Origin: CAZVEV01 sp964625865 | Lineage (GTDB): Bacteria > Planctomycetota > Phycisphaerae > SM23-33 | Reading direction: 5' to 3' | Length of the DNA: 5,049 nt | Assembly: GCA_964625865.1 (NCBI GenBank) | Contig: CAZVEV010000383.1 | Location: forward strand, 1-5,049 | Part shown: piece by piece, positions 1 to 4,592 of the stretch | Layout: the number at the start of each line of letters is the position of its first letter | Position numbering within the stretch: position 1 is the stretch's first letter | Notes under the pieces: generated by a model | Told to the model about the DNA's origin: nothing | The model's input: the letters and a program-made list of their open reading frames with translations, nothing else | The model's database searches: none | Program-made: the position numbers and the translations under genes

Positions 1-131
1 CCACCTCAGAATCAAGCACCTCCACCGCTGTACCTACGCATTATCCGGATGAGCCTTTTTTTTTCGGGCGCGTCTCCGGCAGGTCTTCGGCGCGTGCTGC
101 GAACATTTTCTGATTCTATCGGCAAATGCGC

Positions 132-160
132 TTGACCGGACCAGTATTTGTGGCTACACT
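132..160 (+). promoter_or_regulatory. Sigma-70-type promoter of the tRNA-Glu gene
   Basis: A TTGACC -35 hexamer (132-137) is followed by exactly 17 bases and a TACACT -10 hexamer (155-160). Both are close to the sigma-70 consensus at ideal spacing. Transcription would start near 167 and read into the tRNA after a leader of about 70 bases. The bases to the left (1-131) hold no gene I can support; a run of nine T at 56-64 may be the tail of something further upstream but has no clear stem in front of it. Confidence 0.75.
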
Positions 161-237
161 CCAATCTTGCCGGGATGCCCTACGGGGTACCTGCTAGGTA
201 TAAGTCGAAACGGCGAAAGCTGTTAGAGACATTCGAT

Positions 238-310
238 GCCCCCATCGTCTAGTGGCCTAGGATATCAGGTTCTCATCCTGGAGACAGGGGTTCGACTCCC
301 CTTGGGGGTA
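238..310 (+). tRNA. tRNA-Glu, anticodon CTC
   Basis: The sequence folds as a full cloverleaf. The 7-bp acceptor stem pairs GCCCCCA (238-244) with TGGGGGT (303-309), with a G-T first pair, and A310 is the discriminator base. The anticodon stem is TCAGG/CCTGG around the loop TTCTCAT, placing anticodon CTC at 272-274, which reads the glutamate codon GAG. The T arm is AGGGG-TTCGACT-CCCCT. The start GCCCCCATCGTCTAGTGG is typical of bacterial tRNA-Glu. The CCA tail is not encoded; TCC follows the discriminator. It sits between its own promoter and terminator, and a tyrosine integrase gene lies just beyond, so its 3' end is the likely attachment site of the neighbouring element. I found no second copy of the 3' end in the window, so the far attachment site would lie outside it. 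Confidence 0.97.
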
Positions 311-316
311 TCCGGT

Positions 317-350
317 GCAGTCCCCGGTTCACGCCGGGGACTGCTTTTTT
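317..350 (+). terminator. Intrinsic terminator of the tRNA-Glu gene
   Basis: An 11-bp perfect stem GCAGTCCCCGG (317-327) / CCGGGGACTGC (334-344) closes a 6-base loop and runs straight into six T (345-350). It starts 7 bases after the tRNA. It works for plus-strand transcription only, since no T run follows on the other strand. The 91 bases between this and the integrase stop (351-441) show no gene and no obvious terminator for the integrase. Confidence 0.93.
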
Positions 351-441
351 CTCGTCTTTCGGGGGCGATTGCGGCTATCTCCGCTCCCTTGGCCTCGCTA
401 AGATTCTCCGGTTGCGGCTCCGTGCGTGAGGATTCGGACGA

Positions 442-1575
442 TTACTGCACCGGATTCTGCACCGCTTTTTGCACCGCCTGAGCGAAGTGCTCCTCCGTCG
501 TCTGGAGGTAGTGCCTGTTGGCGACCTTGGGGCTGTTGCCGAGCCACTTGCAGGCGACGTGAACCGGGAAGGTCTCGGTTAGTTCCGTCTCGCGCGTAGA
601 CCGAAGATTCTGGAAGGTCTTTGGCCAGGGCGTCAGTCCCGCACGCTTGATGATGCGATTGAGTTGCGTGCGAAGGTTTGCACTGCCGCCTCGGTACCGC
701 GTGATGACGTACTCGTCGCCCGGCTCGGCCTGTTCGAATCGTTCGGACAGGTAGGGGGCCAGTTCGGGGAAGATCGGCACTTGACGAACACCACCGTCGG
801 CGTGGTGGGCCGTCTTGCTGGCGTGGACTGTGAATCGGTCGTTCTCCCAGTCAATGTCGGCCCATTTCAGACGGAGCACCTCCGACGGGCACCGCAGGCC
901 GCCGTAGCGGCACAGGGCGAAGATCAGTCGCCACTCCGCGTCAGGGCAGGCCTCCAGCACGGTCTGGGCTTCCTCCGGGCTGACGAAGTAGTACCGCGTC
1001 GGATTGGCATAGTCCCCGCACTTGATGTCCGCGAATGGGTTCTCCGCGATGATCTTCCGTTTGGCCGCCGAGATGAAGAACTGCTTGACGCGCTTGCAGC
1101 GCCGCCGGAGCGTTCCTTCGGCCAGTCCTCGCTCTTTCAGATAGATGCGGAAGTCCTCGGCGTCGCCCGCGGTGACGGCGTCGAGGCGCTTGCCCCCGAA
1201 GAACTTCACCGCGTCCTTCTCAGCCTGTTCCATGTTGGTCCGTGTCCGGGTCTTCACGTCCGTGCGGCTCTCGACGTACTGCCGAATCCATGCAGCGACG
1301 GTGGGGCAGTCGCGCCGTTCCTGTGGCCCAACAAGCCCTACGCGCTCCAGCCGCCTGCGAATCACGTCGGGCACGCTCGCCAACCACTCAGCCGTCGTGC
1401 CCTTCGGCGCGGTCCCCGTCTTTTTGCACGCAACAAGGTCCTCGATGCGGAGCTTGGCCGCTTCGGCCTGGCGCTTACTGACCTTGCCCAACCGCACTGA
1501 CCGACGCTTGCCGTCGCCACCAACAAACTGCACTGTGCGCCGTCCTGTCTTCTTCTCGTGGGAAATGCTCGCCAT
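442..1575 (-). CDS. Tyrosine recombinase / integrase of an integrated element
   Basis: This 377-residue protein would catalyse site-specific DNA breakage and joining to insert or excise the element. An N-terminal DNA-binding segment (about 1-50, MASISHEKKTGRRTVQF) and a core-binding, SAM-like helical domain (about 90-185) precede the catalytic domain (about 198-365). Candidate catalytic residues are R228 in GGLRCPSE, K254 in HASKTAHH, R325 in FQNLR, W344 in KWLGNS and the nucleophile Y356 in NRHYLQ. The two usual histidines of boxes II and III are Q322 and N347, a pattern I associate with planctomycete integrases. I chose the ATG at 1573-1575 because GAGGA lies 9 bases upstream; a start at 1608 would add 11 residues. 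The gene points toward tRNA-Glu and follows the excisionase-like HTH gene after 165 bases containing a strong hairpin. Its 3' end carries three TGCACCG repeats at 12-base steps. Confidence 0.95.
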   Translation of the reverse strand: MASISHEKKTGRRTVQFVGGDGKRRSVRLGKVSKRQAEAAKLRIEDLVACKKTGTAPKGTTAEWLASVPDVIRRRLERVGLVGPQERRDCPTVAAWIRQYVESRTDVKTRTRTNMEQAEKDAVKFFGGKRLDAVTAGDAEDFRIYLKERGLAEGTLRRRCKRVKQFFISAAKRKIIAENPFADIKCGDYANPTRYYFVSPEEAQTVLEACPDAEWRLIFALCRYGGLRCPSEVLRLKWADIDWENDRFTVHASKTAHHADGGVRQVPIFPELAPYLSERFEQAEPGDEYVITRYRGGSANLRTQLNRIIKRAGLTPWPKTFQNLRSTRETELTETFPVHVACKWLGNSPKVANRHYLQTTEEHFAQAVQKAVQNPVQ

Positions 1576-1637
1576 ATATCTGTATCCTCGTCGCATGCTC
1601 AACAACACACGCCGACGTTGTCGTTAGGGTGGTAGCC

Positions 1638-1668
1638 CGGTCGGGACACCACCATGGTGTCCCGACCG
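1638..1668. repeat. Perfect 14-bp inverted repeat upstream of the integrase
   Basis: The arms CGGTCGGGACACCA (1638-1651) and TGGTGTCCCGACCG (1655-1668) are exact reverse complements around a 3-base centre. It lies in the 165-base gap between the HTH gene and the integrase, both on the minus strand, 63 bases before the integrase start. No T run follows on either strand, so it is not a standard intrinsic terminator. It could be an operator or recombinase-accessory site in DNA, or an mRNA hairpin that limits read-through or protects a transcript end. I see no convincing gene in the gap itself. Confidence 0.85.
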
Positions 1669-1740
1669 CGGCCACTGAACCATCGGGGTGCCCTGCACAC
1701 ATTTCGGCAGGTGGCTCGGGCACTACCACTGCTGGCATCG

Positions 1741-2052
1741 TTACGCGTTCCGTCTCGATGCGATGAACGCCCGAAGGTCCCCCGGGGCGTACCTCACGCA
1801 CCGGCCAATGCGGATGCATCTGACCTCGCCGCGTTTGGTCAATGTCCACAACGTCCGCTGGGAAATGCTCAAGGCTCTTGACGCCTCGAGCGCCGTTATC
1901 AACTGGACTGCGGGCTGCCCAGCTCCACCATGATTTGCCTGTCTACTCGTTGCGTCCGAGGGGACGCTTGGGCCGGAACACCCGGCCTCGGGGGGATACG
2001 CGGACTGATCATTGGCGGTGGACCGCCGATTCCAGTCACCGGAGTTGTCCAT
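1741..2052 (-). CDS. Excisionase-like helix-turn-helix DNA-binding protein
   Basis: The 103-residue product has a MerR-like winged helix (HTH_17 / excisionase family) at about 51-98. LITALEASRALSISQRTLW gives the first two helices, GEVRCIRIGRCVRYAPGDL the wing and the closing D-L step, and FIASRR the end. Such proteins act as excisionases that direct integrase toward excision, or as small transcription regulators. The first 50 residues are low-complexity and polar, with no fold I recognise; much of that stretch may be a linker. The ATG at 2050-2052 is chosen because GGAGG sits 7 bases upstream. An upstream start at 2070 would lie across that site. The gene lies directly before the integrase on the same strand, the classic xis-int order. 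The fold is confident; excisionase activity is inferred from position. Confidence 0.85.
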   Translation of the reverse strand: MDNSGDWNRRSTANDQSAYPPEAGCSGPSVPSDATSRQANHGGAGQPAVQLITALEASRALSISQRTLWTLTKRGEVRCIRIGRCVRYAPGDLRAFIASRRNA

Positions 2053-2091
2053 ACCTGGACCTCCAACCAAACCGTCAACTCGCAGCGTGTG

Positions 2092-2322
2092 TCAGCTCCC
2101 ACGCGGGAACAACGATCTACACTGCCGGCAGACAGGGAATCTGCCGAACACGTTGGAGGGGCTTGTGAACTGTTTCTCGTCCCACTCGTCCGACGGTGTG
2201 AACTCGTCGGCCAATTGAATTATAGCGTGGAGCGATCGGAATTCAAGGAGGAACCCGGCTGTTGCCTGGAGCGTGACATGACCGTATTGTCGGCCCATGC
2301 GATAATCGAGCGAAACAAACAC
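2092..2322 (-). CDS. Hypothetical reading frame, possible frame-shifted 3' part of an upstream membrane-protein gene
   Basis: This frame encodes about 76 residues from a GTG, with protein-like stretches such as HVTLQATAGFLLEFRSLH and a late C-R-Q-C pair (FPVCRQCRS). No family is recognised. Neither the GTG (2322) nor the ATG at 2298 has a Shine-Dalgarno sequence. The frame stays open upstream past 2400, reading KSRDFWTTGSVSTERSYR just before the GTG, which is more protein-like than the competing frame. It therefore looks less like an independent gene than the continuation, by a -1 shift, of the reading frame at 2220-2612. The stop lies 39 bases before the HTH start, consistent with one operon. 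It could be a decayed gene, a sequence error or chance. Confidence 0.35.
   Translation of the reverse strand: MFVSLDYRMGRQYGHVTLQATAGFLLEFRSLHAIIQLADEFTPSDEWDEKQFTSPSNVFGRFPVCRQCRSLFPRGS
2122..2146. repeat. CTGCCG/CGGCAG palindrome cluster upstream of the HTH gene
   Basis: CTGCCGGCAG (2122-2131) is a perfect 10-bp palindrome. Its right half also pairs with a further copy: CGGCAGA (2126-2132) and TCTGCCG (2140-2146) form a 7-bp inverted repeat around 7 bases. Three copies of one hexamer within 25 bases, 70-95 bases before the HTH start, resemble an operator. The site overlaps the doubtful reading frame at 2092-2322, so coding constraint cannot be excluded. Confidence 0.4.
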
Positions 2323-2612
2323 GCGGTACGACCGTTCTGTGCTGACCGAGCCAGTTGTCCAGAAGTCTCGGGACTTCTGGATAGTGCTTGCAGCCAGATC
2401 GGGGCAGTTACGATCAGCCCGGCCATGATTGCCCCGGCAATGACGGTCGCGACTCGGGCGCCGCGTGTCCTCTGGGCGTCCAGCTCGGCGAAGCCGATCT
2501 CTGCGTCAGCGGCGGGGTGGCGCAAGTGTTGCTCACAGAGGTGACCTGATATTGCGCCAGGCTGCCCGCTTGGGTAGTTGCATTCAGGCTGGCCCCCAGG
2601 GAAGATGTGCAT
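2220..2612 (-). CDS. Possible small zinc-binding, single-pass membrane protein
   Basis: The frame gives up to 130 residues. An N-terminal C-x14-C-x2-H pattern (C11, C26, H29 in CNYPSG...HLCEQHLRH) resembles short zinc-knuckle segments. A charged stretch follows (about 36-52), then a clear membrane segment at about 53-75 (VATVIAGAIMAGLIVTAPIW). Codon third positions are mostly G or C up to the membrane segment, which supports coding there. After about residue 80 the sequence is polar and unstructured, while the -1 frame looks better. The ATG at 2612 has no Shine-Dalgarno sequence and lies only 18 bases from the divergent peptidase start, so the true start is uncertain. It would be the first gene of the minus-strand unit leading to the HTH and integrase genes. 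I do not recognise a family. Confidence 0.4.
   Translation of the reverse strand: MHIFPGGQPECNYPSGQPGAISGHLCEQHLRHPAADAEIGFAELDAQRTRGARVATVIAGAIMAGLIVTAPIWLQALSRSPETSGQLARSAQNGRTACLFRSIIAWADNTVMSRSRQQPGSSLNSDRSTL
2358..2381. repeat. 10-bp inverted repeat at the presumed frame switch
   Basis: TCCAGAAGTC (2358-2367) and GACTTCTGGA (2372-2381) are exact reverse complements around TCGG. No T run flanks it on either strand, so it is not a standard terminator. It lies in the part of 2092-2612 where the more plausible minus-strand frame changes. Confidence 0.75.
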
Positions 2613-2630
2613 GCGTCGGAAGAGGTCACT

Positions 2631-3233
2631 ATGCCGAAGATCCGCGGAATCTCTGTGAAGCTACCTGCCGGTCCGCTCCGCGATGCGGTCCGGAAGGTCC
2701 TCGACCGGATCGGCGAGCGGTATCCCGAGGATCTTGCCCGACTCCAGCGCCGCGTGCGGCAGGTGTTGCCCCTAGAGCCTGACGTCGACGCCTCCGGCGT
2801 CTGGCTTCCTGATTCTGAGTACGAGTGGGCCTACGTCCTGAAGCACGAGGAATACTGCCATGGCGAGCTGTTCCTGGCGAAGGACCTCATGCCATCTGAG
2901 CATGTGGGGGTAGCGGCCCATGAGTTTGGGCATGCCTGTACGACGGCCCGGGTCCTTGCCCGACGCGGCACAGAAGAAACGCGGTGGGCGATGGAGTTGT
3001 CAGCGAACTGGTATGCGTACCGCTGGGGCTTCGGGCGAGACGTCGCTCGCATTCGCGACTACTTTCTCAGTGCCGAGCATTGTATCGCACCTGACTCAAT
3101 CGCATATGGCCGCGAGAACGAGAAGACCCTTACCTACCACGTTAGTCGGAGGTTCGTGGTTCACTTGATTGAAGTGCGAGAGGAATCTGTTATCGAGTAT
3201 CTCAACAGGATGCGCAATACGGATCGCGAGTGA
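2631..3233 (+). CDS. Putative zinc metallopeptidase, ImmA/IrrE-like (HEFGH motif)
   Basis: The 200-residue protein carries HEFGH at 97-101, the gluzincin zinc-binding and catalytic motif, preceded by a hydrophobic run (HVGVAA). Twenty-one residues later E122 in MELSANWYAYRWG fits the third zinc ligand; E-x-x-A-N followed by aromatic residues recalls the ImmA/IrrE (M78-like) families. In those families the peptidase typically cleaves or inactivates a repressor to switch on a mobile element or stress response. Here the partner is unknown. No signal peptide or membrane segment is seen, so it should be cytoplasmic. The ATG at 2631 is chosen because GGAAGAGG lies 5 bases upstream; a GTG at 2607 would add 8 residues. 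It is the only convincing plus-strand protein gene, divergent from the 2220-2612 frame and convergent with the small genes to its right. The metallopeptidase call is firm; the subfamily is not. Confidence 0.85.
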   Translation: MPKIRGISVKLPAGPLRDAVRKVLDRIGERYPEDLARLQRRVRQVLPLEPDVDASGVWLPDSEYEWAYVLKHEEYCHGELFLAKDLMPSEHVGVAAHEFGHACTTARVLARRGTEETRWAMELSANWYAYRWGFGRDVARIRDYFLSAEHCIAPDSIAYGRENEKTLTYHVSRRFVVHLIEVREESVIEYLNRMRNTDRE

Positions 3234-3342
3234 CTGCTGTTGCCAACGGGCCTTGTCAGACCACCCGACGACCGACCGGACATTCTGGGAACGTCCCCAC
3301 AATCTGCCTAGTGTCCGGCTGACGAGCACTCCACGGCGATCA

Positions 3343-3498
3343 TCACGCCCCTCGACGCCGGCTGCGTCGATACCGCCGCCCGCGGACACGTGCCCCCCGC
3401 GAAGATCGCCGGAAATGCTGCCGGACCGACTGCACGCTGTTCTTCTTGCCCGGGCGTTCCCATCGTGCCAAGGCACTGAATATGTTGGTGAGCCTCAT
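3343..3498 (-). CDS. Possible 51-residue very basic small protein
   Basis: The frame begins MRLTNIFSALARWERPGKK and ends in an arginine-rich tail with R clusters such as RGRRYRRSRRRGA. The ATG (3496-3498) has AGGAAG 8 bases upstream, and third codon positions are rich in G and C. These are the grounds for calling it. The basic tail could bind nucleic acid, but arginine-rich strings also arise from out-of-frame reading of GC-rich DNA, so it may be spurious. It would be the last gene of the minus-strand unit after the regulator and the small membrane protein, and it follows the nested inverted repeat. No family is recognised. The 109 bases between its stop and the peptidase stop hold no clear terminator. 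Confidence 0.42.
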   Translation of the reverse strand: MRLTNIFSALARWERPGKKNSVQSVRQHFRRSSRGARVRGRRYRRSRRRGA

Positions 3499-3528
3499 TG
3501 TGCTGACTTCCTTTCTCATGGAGTAGAT

Positions 3529-3606
3529 GGCCCGCCGGGGCGTTGGCGGTCGCCGAGGCCAGATACACCGGCCTCGACCTGTTCGGAAGAACTGCCCCGG
3601 CGGGCC
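3529..3606. other. Nested inverted repeat, candidate structured RNA element
   Basis: The outer arms GGCCCGCCGGGGC (3529-3541) and GCCCCGGCGGGCC (3594-3606) pair perfectly over 13 bp, plus one G-T. Three smaller stems fit inside: GGC-ggtc-GCC (3545-3554), CGAGGCC around a 9-base loop with GGCCTCG (3554-3560 / 3570-3576), and GTTC-GGAA-GAAC (3581-3592). The first two compete for one base at 3554. In plus-strand RNA the last loop, GGAA, is a GNRA tetraloop; in minus-strand RNA it is TTCC. The element fills most of the gap between the small membrane gene and the basic ORF, both on the minus strand, and ends about 17 bases before the latter's Shine-Dalgarno site. Neither strand shows a T run after it. 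It may be an mRNA processing or stability structure, a regulatory RNA, or a DNA site. The fold is by eye. Confidence 0.7.
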
Positions 3607-3625
3607 TGTGTTGTTCTGGTGTCGA

Positions 3626-3766
3626 TCACCGCTGGCGGAAGACGTAGACCCCGACTGCAATGAGAACGGCGATGACGAGCACGCCGTCGGGCGTGCCCGA
3701 CGCGATTGCGGCGAGAATGCCCATCAACAAGCACAGGGGCAGAACTCCCTCGATGTCACGCCTCAC
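3626..3766 (-). CDS. Small two-helix membrane protein (46 residues)
   Basis: A GTG start (3764-3766) lies 5 bases after GGGGG within AAAGGGGGAA. The product has a short charged N-terminus (MRRDIEG), a hydrophobic helix at about 8-23 (VLPLCLLMGILAAIAS), a G-T-P-D-G turn, a second hydrophobic helix at about 28-43 (GVLVIAVLIAVGVYVF) and a basic end (RQR). This is a helical hairpin with both ends positively charged, so both termini are probably cytoplasmic. The good ribosome site, clean topology and G/C-rich third positions support a real gene despite its size. The function is unknown; small inner-membrane proteins of this form include holin-like and regulatory peptides, but nothing here decides. 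It lies 87 bases after the regulator stop on the same strand. An 8-bp inverted repeat (3685-3702) covers the turn codons. Confidence 0.68.
   Translation of the reverse strand: MRRDIEGVLPLCLLMGILAAIASGTPDGVLVIAVLIAVGVYVFRQR
3685..3702. repeat. 8-bp inverted repeat inside the small membrane gene
   Basis: CGTCGGGC (3685-3692) and GCCCGACG (3695-3702) pair around GT. It spans the codons for the turn between the two membrane helices (S-G-T-P-D-G). It may be chance in GC-rich coding DNA. Confidence 0.5.
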
Positions 3767-3853
3767 ATGTTCCCCCTTTCTTGTGCGTTACAGGATGTCG
3801 TGCGAACGGCCTGCGAGGCACGGCCAGGCCCTTCCGGACAGCCATTGTAGCCA

Positions 3854-4450
3854 TCACGCCACAGCTTGCACATCGTCCCAGCGCCGCCGCATCGCTCGCA
3901 GTCTTTGGCATACCGCGGGTGCGGAAATGCCCAGCTCCGCGGCGATCGCTGTTTGTCGATGCCCGGCCAGCCTCATCTCAGCGATCTGCTGGTCACGCTG
4001 GTCGCAGCCAGTGATGAAGCTGCTCCAGTCCAGTCGCGTGCCGACAATATTGACAACGGGCCAGCGCCATCGCTTATCGCCAAAAACACGGTAGAACGAC
4101 TTCTGAGCGTCGCACTCGATGTCATCGAGACTGACGTGTTCGCCGATCCGCTCTCTGGCCAAGGGCGTCTCCGAAAGTGCGTCACGGACCGTGGCGCCGG
4201 CCAGTCGCCGACCCGAAAGCACGTTTCGGATCGCGTACCAGGCCAGGTTGCCGGCGGTGACTTCTTTCCCCCGACGACGGGCCGACAGATACGATTGCCA
4301 CGCAAAGGCGACAGCCTCGGCGGTGTGCTCATCCTCGAGGTCAGGCCTATGCTTGAAGAAACGAGCCCGGAGGCGTGAGGATAGCTCGGGAAGAAGCTGT
4401 TTGAAATCATGCTGGATCTGCTCATCGGGCGGTGTAGCGGTTGCGATCAT
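3854..4450 (-). CDS. Sigma-factor-like / helix-turn-helix regulator
   Basis: The 198-residue protein has a C-terminal sigma-70 region-4-like helix-turn-helix at about 152-193 (RDQQIAEMRLAGHRQTAIAA, then LGISAPAVCQRLRAMRRRW). The LAGHRQTAIAAELGIS step matches the usual turn, with AVCQRLRAMRR as the recognition helix. The middle (about 38-82, DLEDEHTAEAVAFAWQSYL followed by NLAWYAIRNVLSGRR) resembles the sigma region-2 helices of a short family common in planctomycete accessory DNA. It may act as an ECF-like sigma factor or as a sigma-derived DNA-binding regulator; the sequence alone cannot settle which. The ATG at 4448-4450 has GGAG 7 bases upstream; a start at 4549 would have to translate a run of strong hairpins and is less likely. 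It is the first gene of a minus-strand unit with the two small genes. The leader structure suggests translational control. Confidence 0.85.
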   Translation of the reverse strand: MIATATPPDEQIQHDFKQLLPELSSRLRARFFKHRPDLEDEHTAEAVAFAWQSYLSARRRGKEVTAGNLAWYAIRNVLSGRRLAGATVRDALSETPLARERIGEHVSLDDIECDAQKSFYRVFGDKRWRWPVVNIVGTRLDWSSFITGCDQRDQQIAEMRLAGHRQTAIAAELGISAPAVCQRLRAMRRRWDDVQAVA

Positions 4451-4592
4451 GGGGGTGCTCCACGCGGGGTACACGACCACCACGCCTGCGCCCCGCGCGC
4501 AGAGCACCCCCCTGCGGAGGCGGCGGTCTTGGGAAACCGGCCTCCGCACCAGAGCGAAGGGACTAGAACGTGTTCACGGCGGCGTGAACATG
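4451..4592 (-). promoter_or_regulatory. Triple-hairpin 5' leader of the regulator gene, Shine-Dalgarno paired
   Basis: Read as minus-strand RNA, three hairpins follow one another. The first is CATGTTCACG (4592-4583) with CGTGAACACG (4578-4569) around 4 bases, including one G-T pair. The second is TGCGGAGGC (4548-4540) with GCCTCCGCA (4521-4513), and inside it CGGT (4539-4536) / ACCG (4527-4524) around an 8-base loop. One base later the third opens with GGGGGTGCTC (4511-4502), which pairs with GAGCACCCCC (4460-4451). Inside it CGCGGGG (4497-4491) pairs with CCCCGCG (4469-4463) around a 21-base loop. The last arm ends at the base before the ATG. It holds three of the four bases of the GGAG ribosome site (4461-4458), so translation should be blocked when it is folded. 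A thermometer, ligand, protein or small-RNA switch are all possible. Alternatively the repeats act in DNA. Confidence 0.7.

Noticed and set aside
37..64. ATCCGGAT palindrome followed by a few bases and nine T as an intrinsic terminator.
   Set aside because: The stem would be only 4 bp with no loop, too weak; the T run may belong to a feature outside the window.
664..1500. Long plus-strand reading frame of 278 codons opposite the integrase.
   Set aside because: It lies wholly antisense to the well-supported integrase, has no recognisable domain, and is a usual by-product of G/C-rich third positions.
1475..1849. Minus-strand frame of 124 codons overlapping both the HTH and integrase genes.
   Set aside because: It is out of frame with both good genes, includes the 14-bp hairpin, and shows no domain. 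A shorter version starting after the HTH gene is proline- and threonine-rich without structure.
1559..1870. A 12-bp direct repeat TGGGAAATGCTC at 1559-1570 and 1859-1870, exactly 300 bases apart.
   Set aside because: Both copies encode S-I-S in the integrase start and in the HTH helix. A 12-mer match is expected about once by chance in 5 kb, so coincidence is enough.
1930..2544. Plus-strand frame of 204 codons opposite the HTH gene and the membrane-protein region.
   Set aside because: No domain or ribosome site is visible, and it overlaps the well-supported HTH gene on the other strand.
3276..3318. CCGGACA (3276-3282) and TGTCCGG (3312-3318) as a terminator between the convergent peptidase and small basic genes.
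   Set aside because: Only 7 bp at a 29-base distance, with weak inner pairing and no T run on either side.
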